This document shows positions 56,762-64,000 of a stretch of DNA of 64,000 nucleotides, one piece after another; positions within the stretch are counted from its first letter, which is position 1; every line of letters starts with the position of its first letter. Source of the DNA: Lysobacter terrestris. Lineage in GTDB: Bacteria > Pseudomonadota > Gammaproteobacteria > Xanthomonadales > Xanthomonadaceae. The position numbers and the translations under genes were made by a program. Location: contig NZ_CP060820.1 of the NCBI RefSeq assembly GCF_014489475.1, positions 1,302,001 to 1,366,000 on the forward strand, given 5' to 3'. Under the pieces are notes generated by a model. It was not told the DNA's origin and did no database searches. It saw nothing but the letters and a program-made list of their open reading frames with translations.

Positions 56762-59700
56762 ATGCGGCTTCCCACCGCTATCGCGGACCCGATGAATCCA
56801 GTCAACACCGCCGGCGCTCCGGCGGGCGCCCCGTCGCCCGCTCCGGACGCCCTGATCAGCCCCGAGCTGCCCGCCCCGCCGACCGGCCCGCGCGCCGCCA
56901 TCACCGCCGGCTGGGTCCGCGACGAGGCTGCCCACGTCCGCCACCTGCTCGAACACGCGCGCCTGCCCGCAGCCGACCATGCCGCCGCCCAGGCCACCGC
57001 CGCCGACCTGGTGCGCCGGGTGCGCGCCCGCGCCCAGGACCAGGGCGCGATCGAGGCCTTCATGCGCCAGTACGACCTGGGCAGCGAGGAAGGCGTGCTG
57101 CTGATGTGCGTGGCCGAGGCGCTGCTGCGCATCCCCGACCAGGACACCGCCGACAAGCTGATCCGCGACAAGCTCGGCGACGCCGACTGGAAGCGGCACA
57201 TGGGCCAGTCCGACTCGGTGCTGGTGAATGCCTCGACCTGGGGCCTGATGCTCACCGGCCACCTGGTCAACCTCGCCGACGAAACCAAGCGCGACGTGCA
57301 CGGCGCCTTCAGCCGCCTGCTCGGCCGCGTCGGTGAACCGGTGATCCGCCTGGCCGTGCGCCAGGCGATGAAGATCATGGGCCACCAGTTCGTCATGGGC
57401 CGCACCATCGCTGAAGCATTGGCGCGCTCGCAGAAGGGCGACAACGCGAATTACCGCTACTCGTTCGACATGCTCGGCGAAGGCGCGCTCACCACCAAGG
57501 ACGCGCTGCGTTACCAGCAGGCCTACCGCGACGCGATCCACGCGATCGGCAAGAGCGGCAGCTATGCCAGCCGCGAAGTGTTCGGGGTCCCGTCGATCTC
57601 GGTGAAGCTCTCGGCGCTGCATCCGCGCTACGAGCACGCCAAGCGCGAACGCGTGTTCGCCGAACTGGTGCCGCGCGTGCTGGAACTGGCGCAGCTGGCG
57701 AAGTCGTACGGCATCGGCTTCACCATCGACGCGGAAGAAGCCGACCGCCTCGAACTCTCGCTCGACGTGATCGCCGCGGTCTACGCCGACACTTCGCTCG
57801 ACGGCTGGGAAGGCTACGGTCTGGCGATCCAGGCCTACCAGAAGCGCGCGCCGGAAGTGATCGACTTCATCGCCGACCTCGCCCGCCGTCACGGCCGTCG
57901 CATCCCGGTGCGCCTGGTCAAGGGCGCGTACTGGGACAGCGAGGTGAAGCGCGCGCAGGTCGACGGCCAGCTCGGCTACCCGGTGTTCACGCGCAAGCCC
58001 AACACCGACGTCAGCTACCTCGCCAACGCGCGCAAGATGCTGGACGCCGGCGACGCGATCTACCCGATGTTCGCCACCCACAACGCGCAGACGATCGCGA
58101 CGATCCACCAGCGCGCGAAGGCGATGGGCCGCGCCAGGCACTTCGAATTCCAGAAGCTGCACGGCATGGGCGACGACCTGTACGCGGAAGTGATTCCGGC
58201 CGACCGCCTCGACGTGCCCTGCCGCGTGTACGCGCCGGTGGGTTCGCACGAGGACCTGCTGCCGTACCTGGTCCGCCGCCTGCTCGAGAACGGCGCCAAC
58301 TCCAGCTTCGTCAACCGCATCACCGACGAGGACGTCGCCATCGACGACCTCGTCCAGGATCCGGTCGCCACCGTCTCCGCATTCGAATCCATCGCGCATC
58401 CGCGCATCCCGCAGCCGGTCGACCTGTACCGCAGCTACGGCATTGAGAGGAACAATTCCATGGGCGTGAACCTCGCCAACGACGATCACCTGCGCACCCT
58501 GGCCGAACAGGTCAACGCCGCGACGAAATCCGATTGGCGCGCAACGCCGCTGGTGCCGGGCGCGAACGTCACCGGCCCGAACATCGCCGTGACCAATCCG
58601 GCCGATCGCCGCGAAACCGTCGGCCAGTGGCAGGCCGCCGACAGCGCCACCGTCGAGACCGCGCTGAACAACGCCGTCAACGCGTTCGATGCGTGGAACG
58701 CAACGCCGGCCGCCTCGCGCGCCGCGATCCTCGAACACGCCGCCGACCTGCTCGAAGCGCGCATGCCGCAGTACATCGCGCTGTGCACCAAGGAAGCCGG
58801 CAAGACCATCCCCGACGGCGTCGCCGAAGTGCGCGAAGCCGTCGACTTCCTGCGCTATTACGGCGCGCAGGCGCGCGCGCTGTTCAAGCCCGAAGCCCTG
58901 CCCGGCCCGACCGGCGAATCCAACACCCTGCAGCTGTCCGGCCGTGGCGTGTTCGTTTGCATCTCGCCGTGGAACTTCCCGCTGGCGATCTTCCTCGGCC
59001 AGGTCGCCGCGGCGCTCGCCGCCGGCAATGCCGTCATCGCCAAGCCGGCCGAACAGACCAACCTGATCGGCTACTACGCGATCAAGCTGCTGCACGAAGC
59101 CGGCGTGCCGGAAGCCGCGGTGCAGTTCCTGCCGGGCGACGGTGCGACCGTCGGCGCCGCACTGACCCGCGATCCGCGCGTGGCCGGCGTGGCCTTCACC
59201 GGCTCGACCGACACCGCGCGCGCGATCAACCGCGCGCTCGCCGCACGCGACGCCGCGATCGGCGTGCTGATCGCCGAGACCGGCGGCCAGAACGCGCTGA
59301 TCGCCGACTCGTCCTCGCTGCCGGAACAGGTGGTGAAGGATGCGATCTCCTCCGCGTTCACCTCCGCCGGCCAGCGTTGCTCGGCCGCGCGCGTGCTGTT
59401 CGTGCAGGACGACATCGCCGACAAGGTCACTCACATGCTCGCCGGCGCGATGGCCGAGCTGAAGGTCGGCAACCCCGGCCTGCTCTCGACCGACGTCGGC
59501 CCGGTGATCGACGAGGACGCGCTGAAGATGCTCAAGGACCATGCCGCACGCATGGACACCGAGGCGACCAGGATCGGCGAAGTCGAAGTCGACCAGGAGG
59601 CCGCGCACGGCAGCTTCTTCGCCCCGCGTGCGTACGCGATCGGCTCGATCGACGTGCTGCACAAGGAAGTCTTCGGCCCGGTGCTGCACGTGGTGCGCTG

Positions 59701-60016
59701 GAAGGCTGACCAGCTCGACAACGTGATCGACGCGATCAACCGCACCGGCTACGGCCTCACGCTCGGCATCCATTCGCGCATCGACGAGACCGTGGAGAAG
59801 ATCTCCTCGCGGATCAAGGTCGGCAACTGCTACGTCAACCGCAACCAGATCGGCGCGGTGGTCGGCGTGCAGCCGTTCGGCGGGCAGAACCTGTCCGGCA
59901 CCGGCCCCAAGGCCGGCGGCCCGCACTACCTGCCGCGCTTCACCACCGAGAAGACCATCACCATCAACACCACCGCCGCCGGCGGCAATGCCTCGCTGCT
60001 GACGCTGGGCGATTGA
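56762..60016 (+). CDS. putA: Bifunctional proline dehydrogenase / L-glutamate gamma-semialdehyde dehydrogenase
   Basis: 1084 residues, type A PutA. Proline is oxidised by the FAD-dependent PRODH barrel (about 90-490: VSVKLSALHPRY-like ISVKLSALHPRYE, RLVKGAYWDSEVKRAQ), and P5C is oxidised to glutamate by the ALDH domain (about 560-1050: ISPWNFPLAIFLGQ, IAETGGQNALI with catalytic Glu, SAGQRCSAARVL with catalytic Cys). No N-terminal ribbon-helix-helix domain is seen, so it is not a self-regulator. Starts at ATG 56762, or at 56792. Ends with a strong hairpin. Confidence 0.95.
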   Translation: MRLPTAIADPMNPVNTAGAPAGAPSPAPDALISPELPAPPTGPRAAITAGWVRDEAAHVRHLLEHARLPAADHAAAQATAADLVRRVRARAQDQGAIEAFMRQYDLGSEEGVLLMCVAEALLRIPDQDTADKLIRDKLGDADWKRHMGQSDSVLVNASTWGLMLTGHLVNLADETKRDVHGAFSRLLGRVGEPVIRLAVRQAMKIMGHQFVMGRTIAEALARSQKGDNANYRYSFDMLGEGALTTKDALRYQQAYRDAIHAIGKSGSYASREVFGVPSISVKLSALHPRYEHAKRERVFAELVPRVLELAQLAKSYGIGFTIDAEEADRLELSLDVIAAVYADTSLDGWEGYGLAIQAYQKRAPEVIDFIADLARRHGRRIPVRLVKGAYWDSEVKRAQVDGQLGYPVFTRKPNTDVSYLANARKMLDAGDAIYPMFATHNAQTIATIHQRAKAMGRARHFEFQKLHGMGDDLYAEVIPADRLDVPCRVYAPVGSHEDLLPYLVRRLLENGANSSFVNRITDEDVAIDDLVQDPVATVSAFESIAHPRIPQPVDLYRSYGIERNNSMGVNLANDDHLRTLAEQVNAATKSDWRATPLVPGANVTGPNIAVTNPADRRETVGQWQAADSATVETALNNAVNAFDAWNATPAASRAAILEHAADLLEARMPQYIALCTKEAGKTIPDGVAEVREAVDFLRYYGAQARALFKPEALPGPTGESNTLQLSGRGVFVCISPWNFPLAIFLGQVAAALAAGNAVIAKPAEQTNLIGYYAIKLLHEAGVPEAAVQFLPGDGATVGAALTRDPRVAGVAFTGSTDTARAINRALAARDAAIGVLIAETGGQNALIADSSSLPEQVVKDAISSAFTSAGQRCSAARVLFVQDDIADKVTHMLAGAMAELKVGNPGLLSTDVGPVIDEDALKMLKDHAARMDTEATRIGEVEVDQEAAHGSFFAPRAYAIGSIDVLHKEVFGPVLHVVRWKADQLDNVIDAINRTGYGLTLGIHSRIDETVEKISSRIKVGNCYVNRNQIGAVVGVQPFGGQNLSGTGPKAGGPHYLPRFTTEKTITINTTAAGGNASLLTLGD

Positions 60017-60050
60017 GGTTCGCGCATCGGTCGCGCCACGCTGTCTGGAG

Positions 60051-60071
60051 AAGCCCCGCGTTGCGGGGCTT
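60051..60071 (+). terminator. Terminator after putA
   Basis: Stem AAGCCCCGC/GCGGGGCTT (60051-60059 with 60063-60071) with a short loop, followed by TCTCTT. Confidence 0.75.
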
Positions 60072-60163
60072 TCTCTTATGCGGCGCTAGAAACCATCGTT
60101 CCCGCATCCTGGACGAACGAAAGGCCACCACGCAGGTCCGACAGCGACCGGATGACGGCAACA

Positions 60164-60191
60164 AAAAAGCCCCGCCGGAGCGGGGCTTTTT
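60164..60191. terminator. Bidirectional terminator before the fadL 3' end
   Basis: 11-bp stem (60164-60174 with 60181-60191) whose A5/T5 arms give U-runs on both strands; best placed for the minus-strand fadL transcript and as a backup for putA. Confidence 0.88.
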
Positions 60192-60210
60192 CTTCAACTT
60201 GCGGCTTCGA

Positions 60211-61578
60211 TCAGAACGAGTACTGAGCGGCGATGCCGAACAGGTTCGCCGAACCCTCCGCCTCGCCGACCAGCAGCGAGCCGCTGGACGAGACCACGTT
60301 CATCTTCGGGTTGTCGACTTCGATGCGCTGGTAGGCGGCGTCGACGCTGAAGGCATCGCTGAGCTGCCAGGTCACGCCGACCGAGTACAGCTTGCGGTCG
60401 TTGTCGGGCAGGCGCGGGGTGCGGGTTTCGTCGTGGGTCGGCGTTTCGTCCACGGCGAAGCCTGCGCGCAGGGTGAACTTGTCGTTCATGTCCCACTCGG
60501 CGCCGAGCGAATAGAACTCGGTGTCGTTCCAATCGAACTCTTCGGCGCCCAGCGAGGTGCCGTTGCTGCGCTTCACGTCGATCGTACGCAGCGACGACCA
60601 GTCGGTCGCCTGCCAGTCGGCCAGCACGCGCACGCTGTCGGTGATGTCGTAGCGGACGCTCACCGTGGTGATGCTCGGCAGGGTCAGGTCGGCACCGCCG
60701 GTACCGTCGGCAAAGCCGGCAGCGCGCGGTCCGAGCGCGGCCTGCACCGAGGCGGGCAGGGTGAAGTCGATGTCGCCCTGGATCTCGTGGTCGACTTCCG
60801 AGCGGTGCGAGAAACCGACGGTCAACGCATCGGTCGGCTGCCACTGCGCGCCCACCAGCCAGCCGAAGCCGCTGTCATCGCCTTCCACGCTGAACTTGCC
60901 GTCGGCGCTCTGCGGATGGAACGGGAACGCCGGGTTGAAGCAGTTGGCCGGGTTGCCCGAGCCCGAGCACAGGGCGGTGCCGAAATCGATCGCCTTGGTC
61001 AGGGTCGCCTCGGCGCGCTCGTAGATGAGGCCGGCGCCGACGGAGAAGCGGTCGTGCAGCTTGACCGAGGCCGACATGGTGAAGTCGACGACCTTCACGT
61101 CCGACTTCAGCGCGTGGTAGCGGCCGACCCAGCCGTCCTCGTATTCGGTCTTCAGGCCGAACGGAGCGCCGATGCTGGCGCCCAGGGTCAGGCCTTCCAG
61201 CGCGCCATGCATCGGGAACACCGCCGAGATGTTCGGCACCGGGGTGAGGTCGCCGGCGTCGCCGCCGTCGCTGCCGGTCAGGGCCGGGGCATTCGGGCCG
61301 AACGCGGCCGCCGCCCTGCCGTCGCCCTTGAACTGGAAGCTGAGGTCGATCGCGGTGACGTCGGCGCGCACGGTGGTCTTGTCGAAGCTCGACATCGCGG
61401 CCGGGTTGCCGGTCACGGCGTTGGCATCGCCATTGAACACGGCACTGCCCGCATTGGAGCGGCCGAGGTTCTTGACGCTGGATTCGCGCAACTGGAAACC
61501 GGAAGCATGGGCCTGGCCGTACGTCAGGACGCCGGCGATACCCAGGGCCAGCGCGCTGAGGGTGATGCGGTTGTTCAT
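60211..61578 (-). CDS. fadL: Outer membrane long-chain fatty acid transporter FadL
   Basis: 455 residues. Signal peptide (LSALALGIAGVLTYGQAHA) followed by the family N-terminal hatch GFQLRESSVKNLGRSNAGSA and GDANAVTGNPAAMS (NPA motif), then a 14-stranded barrel ending in the aromatic FGIAAQYSF. It admits hydrophobic substrates such as long-chain fatty acids across the outer membrane. GGAGAG lies upstream of the ATG at 61578. Convergent with putA; divergent from the rhomboid gene. Confidence 0.95.
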   Translation of the reverse strand: MNNRITLSALALGIAGVLTYGQAHASGFQLRESSVKNLGRSNAGSAVFNGDANAVTGNPAAMSSFDKTTVRADVTAIDLSFQFKGDGRAAAAFGPNAPALTGSDGGDAGDLTPVPNISAVFPMHGALEGLTLGASIGAPFGLKTEYEDGWVGRYHALKSDVKVVDFTMSASVKLHDRFSVGAGLIYERAEATLTKAIDFGTALCSGSGNPANCFNPAFPFHPQSADGKFSVEGDDSGFGWLVGAQWQPTDALTVGFSHRSEVDHEIQGDIDFTLPASVQAALGPRAAGFADGTGGADLTLPSITTVSVRYDITDSVRVLADWQATDWSSLRTIDVKRSNGTSLGAEEFDWNDTEFYSLGAEWDMNDKFTLRAGFAVDETPTHDETRTPRLPDNDRKLYSVGVTWQLSDAFSVDAAYQRIEVDNPKMNVVSSSGSLLVGEAEGSANLFGIAAQYSF

Positions 61579-61700
61579 GCGTGTACTCTCCAATGGACTT
61601 TTCGTTTTCTAATAAGTCTTGCTGTTGGTCGCCTGCGCGGCGTCGGCCGGGCCGTTGCCGTCGCGCGCCGAGACCCCTCCCGACGTACGACACCGTATGC

Positions 61701-61706
61701 ACTATA
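61701..61706 (-). promoter_or_regulatory. Candidate -10 box of fadL
   Basis: On the minus strand GCTATAGTGC contains TATAGT at 61706-61701; expected transcription start near 61694, about 115 bases before the fadL ATG. The -35 region at 17-bp spacing (TAGCAT) is weak. Confidence 0.4.
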
Positions 61707-61785
61707 GCGTGGCTATTAACCAGATGCTAACAACGCCCACAGGCCGTCGGAACGGCCCAAAACCGCCGCAGGACGCGGTTTCCGC

Positions 61786-62487
61786 ATGATGAGCGTGTTC
61801 GTCTCCCTGCCCTCGCGCGAGCGCTCGCCGCGGCGCTGGGCGGTGCCCCTGCTGTTCGCCCTGCTGTGGCTGTGCTTCCTTGCCTTCACCGTGCTGCCCA
61901 ACCCGGAGCAGCAGCGCCTGATGCTGGACTGGGGCACGCTGTCCGGCGGGCTGGCCGCGCCGACGGACTGGCTGGACTGGGTCCGCGATGGCCGCGTCCT
62001 GCGCCTGTTCACCGCCCTGTTCCTGCACGCCGACTGGGCGCACCTGCTGGGCAACCTGGTGTTCCTGCTGATCTTCGGCCTGTCCGCGGAGCGGGCGATG
62101 GGGCCGTGGCGGCTGCTGGCGCTGTTCCTGCTCGGCGGCGCCGTCGCCAACCTCGGTGCGGCGATCGCGATCGGCACCCCCGACCGCCTGATCATCGGCG
62201 CCAGCGGCGCGGTCTCGGCGCTGATCGGCGCCTATCTGGCCCTGTTCCCGGGTGCCAAGCTCGGGCTGGTGGTGCCGCTGGGCCTGTTCCTGCAGTTCGT
62301 GAAGGTGCCCGCCGCGCTGTTGATCGGGGTGTGGGCGCTGCTGCAGCTGGTCTTCACCTTCATCGGCCCGGCCTTCGGCGCCGTGGCGTGGTCGGCGCAC
62401 CTGGCGGGCTTCGCCTTCGGTGGCGTGTTCGCGCTGATCGCGAAGGCGGGGATCGCGCGGCGGATGCGACGGCGGCGCGGGTATTGA
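61786..62487 (+). CDS. Rhomboid-family intramembrane serine protease
   Basis: 233 residues with six membrane helices. Catalytic dyad: Ser140 in IIGASGAVSALIG and His205 in WSAHLAGFAFG. The L1-loop HADWAHLLGNLVFLLIFG is also typical. Rhomboids cut transmembrane helices of client proteins; the client here is unknown. ATG 61786 or 61789. It ends 145 bp before the DUF1820 gene. Confidence 0.94.
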   Translation: MMSVFVSLPSRERSPRRWAVPLLFALLWLCFLAFTVLPNPEQQRLMLDWGTLSGGLAAPTDWLDWVRDGRVLRLFTALFLHADWAHLLGNLVFLLIFGLSAERAMGPWRLLALFLLGGAVANLGAAIAIGTPDRLIIGASGAVSALIGAYLALFPGAKLGLVVPLGLFLQFVKVPAALLIGVWALLQLVFTFIGPAFGAVAWSAHLAGFAFGGVFALIAKAGIARRMRRRRGY

Positions 62488-62632
62488 GGCGAGGCTGGGG
62501 TTGGGACAGGGAACCGAAGGGATAAACGGCAGGCGTTCGGAGCAGGTTGGTTGAGATGCCCGCACCGCAACCCCATCGTGTCGATGGCAGCGGCCCGCCG
62601 GATGCCGATCCCCAGTTCCCGACCTCCACGCC

Positions 62633-62950
62633 ATGAAACCCCTCTACAAGATCACCTTCCTCAACGCCGGCAAGATCTACGAGCTGTACGCGCGCAAGAT
62701 CGCCAGCGGCGCACTGTGGGGTTTCACCGAGGTCGCCGAGCTGGTGTTCGACGTCCACGACGGCGTGGTGATCGATCCCACCGAGGAGCGGCTGCGCGAC
62801 GAATTCGGCAACACCCGCGTGTTGCACCTGCCGATGCAGAGCATCGTGCGCATCGAGGAAGTCGAGAAGAAGGGCCAGTCCGCCATCCGCGACGCGGCCA
62901 CCGGCGAGAAGGTGGTGACGCCGTTCCCGCTGCCGGCGAAGCCGCGCTAG
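62633..62950 (+). CDS. DUF1820-family protein
   Basis: 105 residues, cytosolic. YKITFLNAGKIYELYARKI, SGALWGFTEVAELVF and PTEERLRDEFGNTRVLHLPM are characteristic of this short gammaproteobacterial family. Function unknown. Its stop (TAG 62948-62950) is immediately followed by an attC-like hairpin, so the cassette-like block begins at its 3' edge. Confidence 0.9.
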   Translation: MKPLYKITFLNAGKIYELYARKIASGALWGFTEVAELVFDVHDGVVIDPTEERLRDEFGNTRVLHLPMQSIVRIEEVEKKGQSAIRDAATGEKVVTPFPLPAKPR

Positions 62951-63011
62951 GCGACTCGTATCGATGCAAGCCGAGGCGCGGAACCGCTTCGGCTTGAATG
63001 CTGGCTCAGCC
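62947..63011 (-). repeat. attC-like site 2 (terminal, degenerate)
   Basis: On the minus strand, downstream of the 82-residue gene. A 12-bp stem with one wobble pair (62967-62978 with 62985-62996) contains CATTCAAGCCGA and TCGGCTTG, as in site 1 and in known 59-base elements. The R'' side (GGCTGAGC, overlapping the gene stop) is present; the expected R' GTTRRRY end is not, consistent with the last attC of an array joined to flanking DNA. Confidence 0.65.
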
Positions 63012-63254
63012 CGCGCGCCGACGCTGGCGGCGACGTGCCAACCAATAGCCGAGCGCCGCGCACACCAGCCCAAGGACCGGCGCCCACACCATCACCAGGC
63101 CCAGGCCCACGAACCCGCCCACGTCGCAGGGTTCGCTGACGCCCGGCGGGCAGACGTAGGTGGCCTTGACGTAGAGCCCGACGCCGAAGATCGCGACGGC
63201 CGCGCCGAGCGCGAATCCGACCAGTGCCGCCAACAGTCGTCCGACGAATTTCAT
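63006..63254 (-). CDS. Small membrane protein in a cassette-like unit
   Basis: 82 residues with two helices (LLAALVGFALGAAVAIFGVG and FVGLGLVMVWAPVLGLVCAA) joined by a loop with two cysteines (Cys35, Cys43) and ending in a basic tail WLARRRQRRRAG. No family recognised. ATG at 63254 lies just after the R' end of attC site 1, and its stop is in the R'' of site 2, the layout of an integron gene cassette. Confidence 0.7.
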   Translation of the reverse strand: MKFVGRLLAALVGFALGAAVAIFGVGLYVKATYVCPPGVSEPCDVGGFVGLGLVMVWAPVLGLVCAALGYWLARRRQRRRAG

Positions 63255-63258
63255 TGCA

Positions 63259-63318
63259 GCTCAGCGCCTGATTCAGCCGCGCCGCGAAGCGGCTTCGGCT
63301 TGAATGAACTGTTAGGGC
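63259..63318 (-). repeat. attC site 1 (59-base element)
   Basis: 60 bp read on the minus strand: R'' GCCCTAAC, L'' TTCATTCAAGCC, a central GCCGC-TTC-GCGGC hairpin, L' GGCTGAATCAGG and R' GCTGAGC. The imperfect fold (63271-63279 with 63296-63305, one unpaired T at 63300) has the extrahelical base expected of attC sites. R'' matches the inverse of the core site TTAAGGGC at 63692-63699, and the stop codon of the 120-residue gene lies inside R''. This is very close to attC elements of mobile integrons. Confidence 0.85.
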
Positions 63319-63674
63319 TCAAAGGTGAATTCATATGAGGTGTAGAAAGAGCGCCCGCCGTTGGCTGGAAAGGTGGCTGTGGACAGCTTCCGCTGGACAC
63401 ATTGGGCGAGAGATGAGTTGCCACTGAGCCAAGTCTGATCGGTGGCGCCAATTTCACTGACGTGCGCTACAACAGTGAAAGGCTTTATGGGCGATTCGGC
63501 CAGGCTGCCGCATTTCTCAAACGCGGCGCCCAAAGCGCCGCCTTGCGTCTTAACTAAGGCCAACTTGGCGGATGGGCTGAGAGACGCCTCATACGAATCA
63601 GCCAGGACCTTCGCTTGCTCAAATGACACCGGTGCAGTGGCCAATTGAAGTGCGAGAAGAATAAATGCGGTCAC
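63312..63674 (-). CDS. Cassette-encoded exported protein of unknown function
   Basis: 120 residues of much lower GC than the chromosome. A short hydrophobic N-terminus (TAFILLALQLATAPVSFEQ) suggests export; Cys55 and Cys92 may pair. The end (NSSLAQCVQRKLSTATFPAN, YEFTFEP) is reminiscent of the TonB/AgmX C-terminal fold, a weak resemblance only. Starts at GTG 63674. It is bounded by a TTAAGGGC core site upstream and attC site 1 downstream, so it is read as a gene cassette. Confidence 0.72.
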   Translation of the reverse strand: MTAFILLALQLATAPVSFEQAKVLADSYEASLSPSAKLALVKTQGGALGAAFEKCGSLAESPIKPFTVVAHVSEIGATDQTWLSGNSSLAQCVQRKLSTATFPANGGRSFYTSYEFTFEP

Positions 63675-63691
63675 GAACGCTTCCCCAGTGA

Positions 63692-63701
63692 GCCCTTAAC
63701 G
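63692..63701 (-). other. Cassette boundary core site (R'-like)
   Basis: On the minus strand GCGTTAAGGGC contains G/TTAAGGGC, resembling the GTTRRRY recombination core, and is nearly complementary to the R'' GCCCTAAC of attC site 1. It marks the probable 5' edge of the first cassette and overlaps the stop codon of the upstream protease gene. Confidence 0.6.
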
Positions 63702-64000
63702 CTGCTTCGTCGCCTGCGGCGCGCTCGCCACCGGCTTCTTCAGTTCGGCCAGGGCCTGGGCGATCGGCGCGTCGCCTTCGAGCACTTCGCCGGCATTGGT
63801 GCCGGGCGCGTCATCTTCCTCGCCGCGCAGGTGGCCGCGCAGGCTGGCCTCGGTGTAGTCGGGCCGGCCGCCGTTGGCGGCGTCCTTCGCCGCATGCAGC
63901 TCGACGTCGGGGACGATGCCCAGCGCCTGGATCGACTTGCCGCTCGGGGTGAAATAGCGCGCGGTGGTGAGCTTGACCGAATCGCCGTTGTCCAGCGGCA
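63696..64000 (-). CDS. C-terminal processing protease (S41 family), C-terminal end only
   Basis: The last 101 residues of a protein whose 5' part lies beyond the window. VKLTTARYFTPSGKSIQALG and IVPDVEL are the typical C-terminal block of CtpA/Prc-type periplasmic serine proteases, followed by the charged segment GEEDDAPGTNAGEVLEGD and a helix IAQALAELKKP. The active-site Ser/Lys are not in view. The stop TAA (63696-63698) falls inside the cassette core site, so the very C-terminus may have been altered by an insertion. Confidence 0.88.
   Translation of the reverse strand, partial: PLDNGDSVKLTTARYFTPSGKSIQALGIVPDVELHAAKDAANGGRPDYTEASLRGHLRGEEDDAPGTNAGEVLEGDAPIAQALAELKKPVASAPQATKQR

Noticed and set aside
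55415-59926. A 1503-codon open frame on the minus strand running from coxB across putA
   Set aside because: Only the first 319 codons (from 56374) encode a known protein, coxB. The rest is the antisense of putA, kept open by high GC, with composition (Arg/Val/Gly/His-rich) unlike a real protein.
60017-60210. Possible small RNA between putA and fadL
   Set aside because: The two hairpins are explained as terminators for the convergent genes; no promoter is visible.

Overview
The window is about 70% GC, densely coded, and looks like chromosome from a Lysobacteraceae (Xanthomonadaceae) gammaproteobacterium such as Lysobacter, Luteimonas or a relative. The signs are a plant-type glutamate-cysteine ligase, two TonB-dependent receptors (TBDRs), DUF1820 and DUF6159 genes, a cox/cta cluster with small accessory proteins, tandem dsbA genes, and several families of short palindromic intergenic repeats. 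The genus cannot be fixed from sequence alone. I see no rRNA, tRNA, CRISPR, transposase, integrase or phage gene.

Layout. 1-6.6 kb: 5' part of ppc, gshA, then a partial peptide-uptake locus (binding protein, VIT-family protein, one OppB-type permease). 6.8-12.9 kb: secreted GH13 enzyme, engB, cytochrome c4, two dsbA genes and an EEP-family nuclease/phosphatase. 13-21 kb: a putative modification locus with a TPR Asp/Asn beta-hydroxylase, a methyltransferase, a prolyl-hydroxylase-like oxygenase, a TPR sulfotransferase and a TBDR with a LacI-type operator-like palindrome upstream. 21-26.6 kb: TauE/SafE permease, slt, a PH-domain gene broken by a 265-bp inverted-repeat element, a small secreted protein and cca. 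26.7-32.9 kb: a second TBDR, VanZ-like protein, MidA-type methyltransferase, pteridine reductase, DUF6159 protein. 33.1-39.4 kb: folK, folB and tsaD facing rpsU, yqeY, an unknown gene, a GNAT, a nuclease-fold gene and dnaG. 39.6-48 kb: S9 peptidase, LtrA, and a lipid A phosphoethanolamine transferase/PAP2 pair divergent from an OmpR-type two-component system. 48-56.4 kb: ctaB, ctaA, surf1, coxC, ctaG, coxA and coxB. 56.7-64 kb: putA, fadL, rhomboid protease, DUF1820, two cassette-like genes with attC sites, and the 3' end of a C-terminal processing protease gene.

Functional links. The cox/cta block holds the structural subunits, heme O/A synthesis and copper/assembly factors of an aa3-type cytochrome c oxidase. 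Cytochrome c4 could be its electron donor. folK, folB and the pteridine reductase belong to folate/pterin metabolism. The eptA/PAP2/two-component block looks like an envelope-modification and cationic-peptide-resistance unit.

The most unusual items are: (i) two genes flanked by attC-like 59-base elements with no integrase nearby; (ii) a structured inverted-repeat element found twice with compensatory base changes, one copy disrupting a gene; (iii) the hydroxylase/methyltransferase/sulfotransferase set beside a TBDR; and (iv) short palindromic repeats that supply stop codons or sit inside coding sequence (folK).
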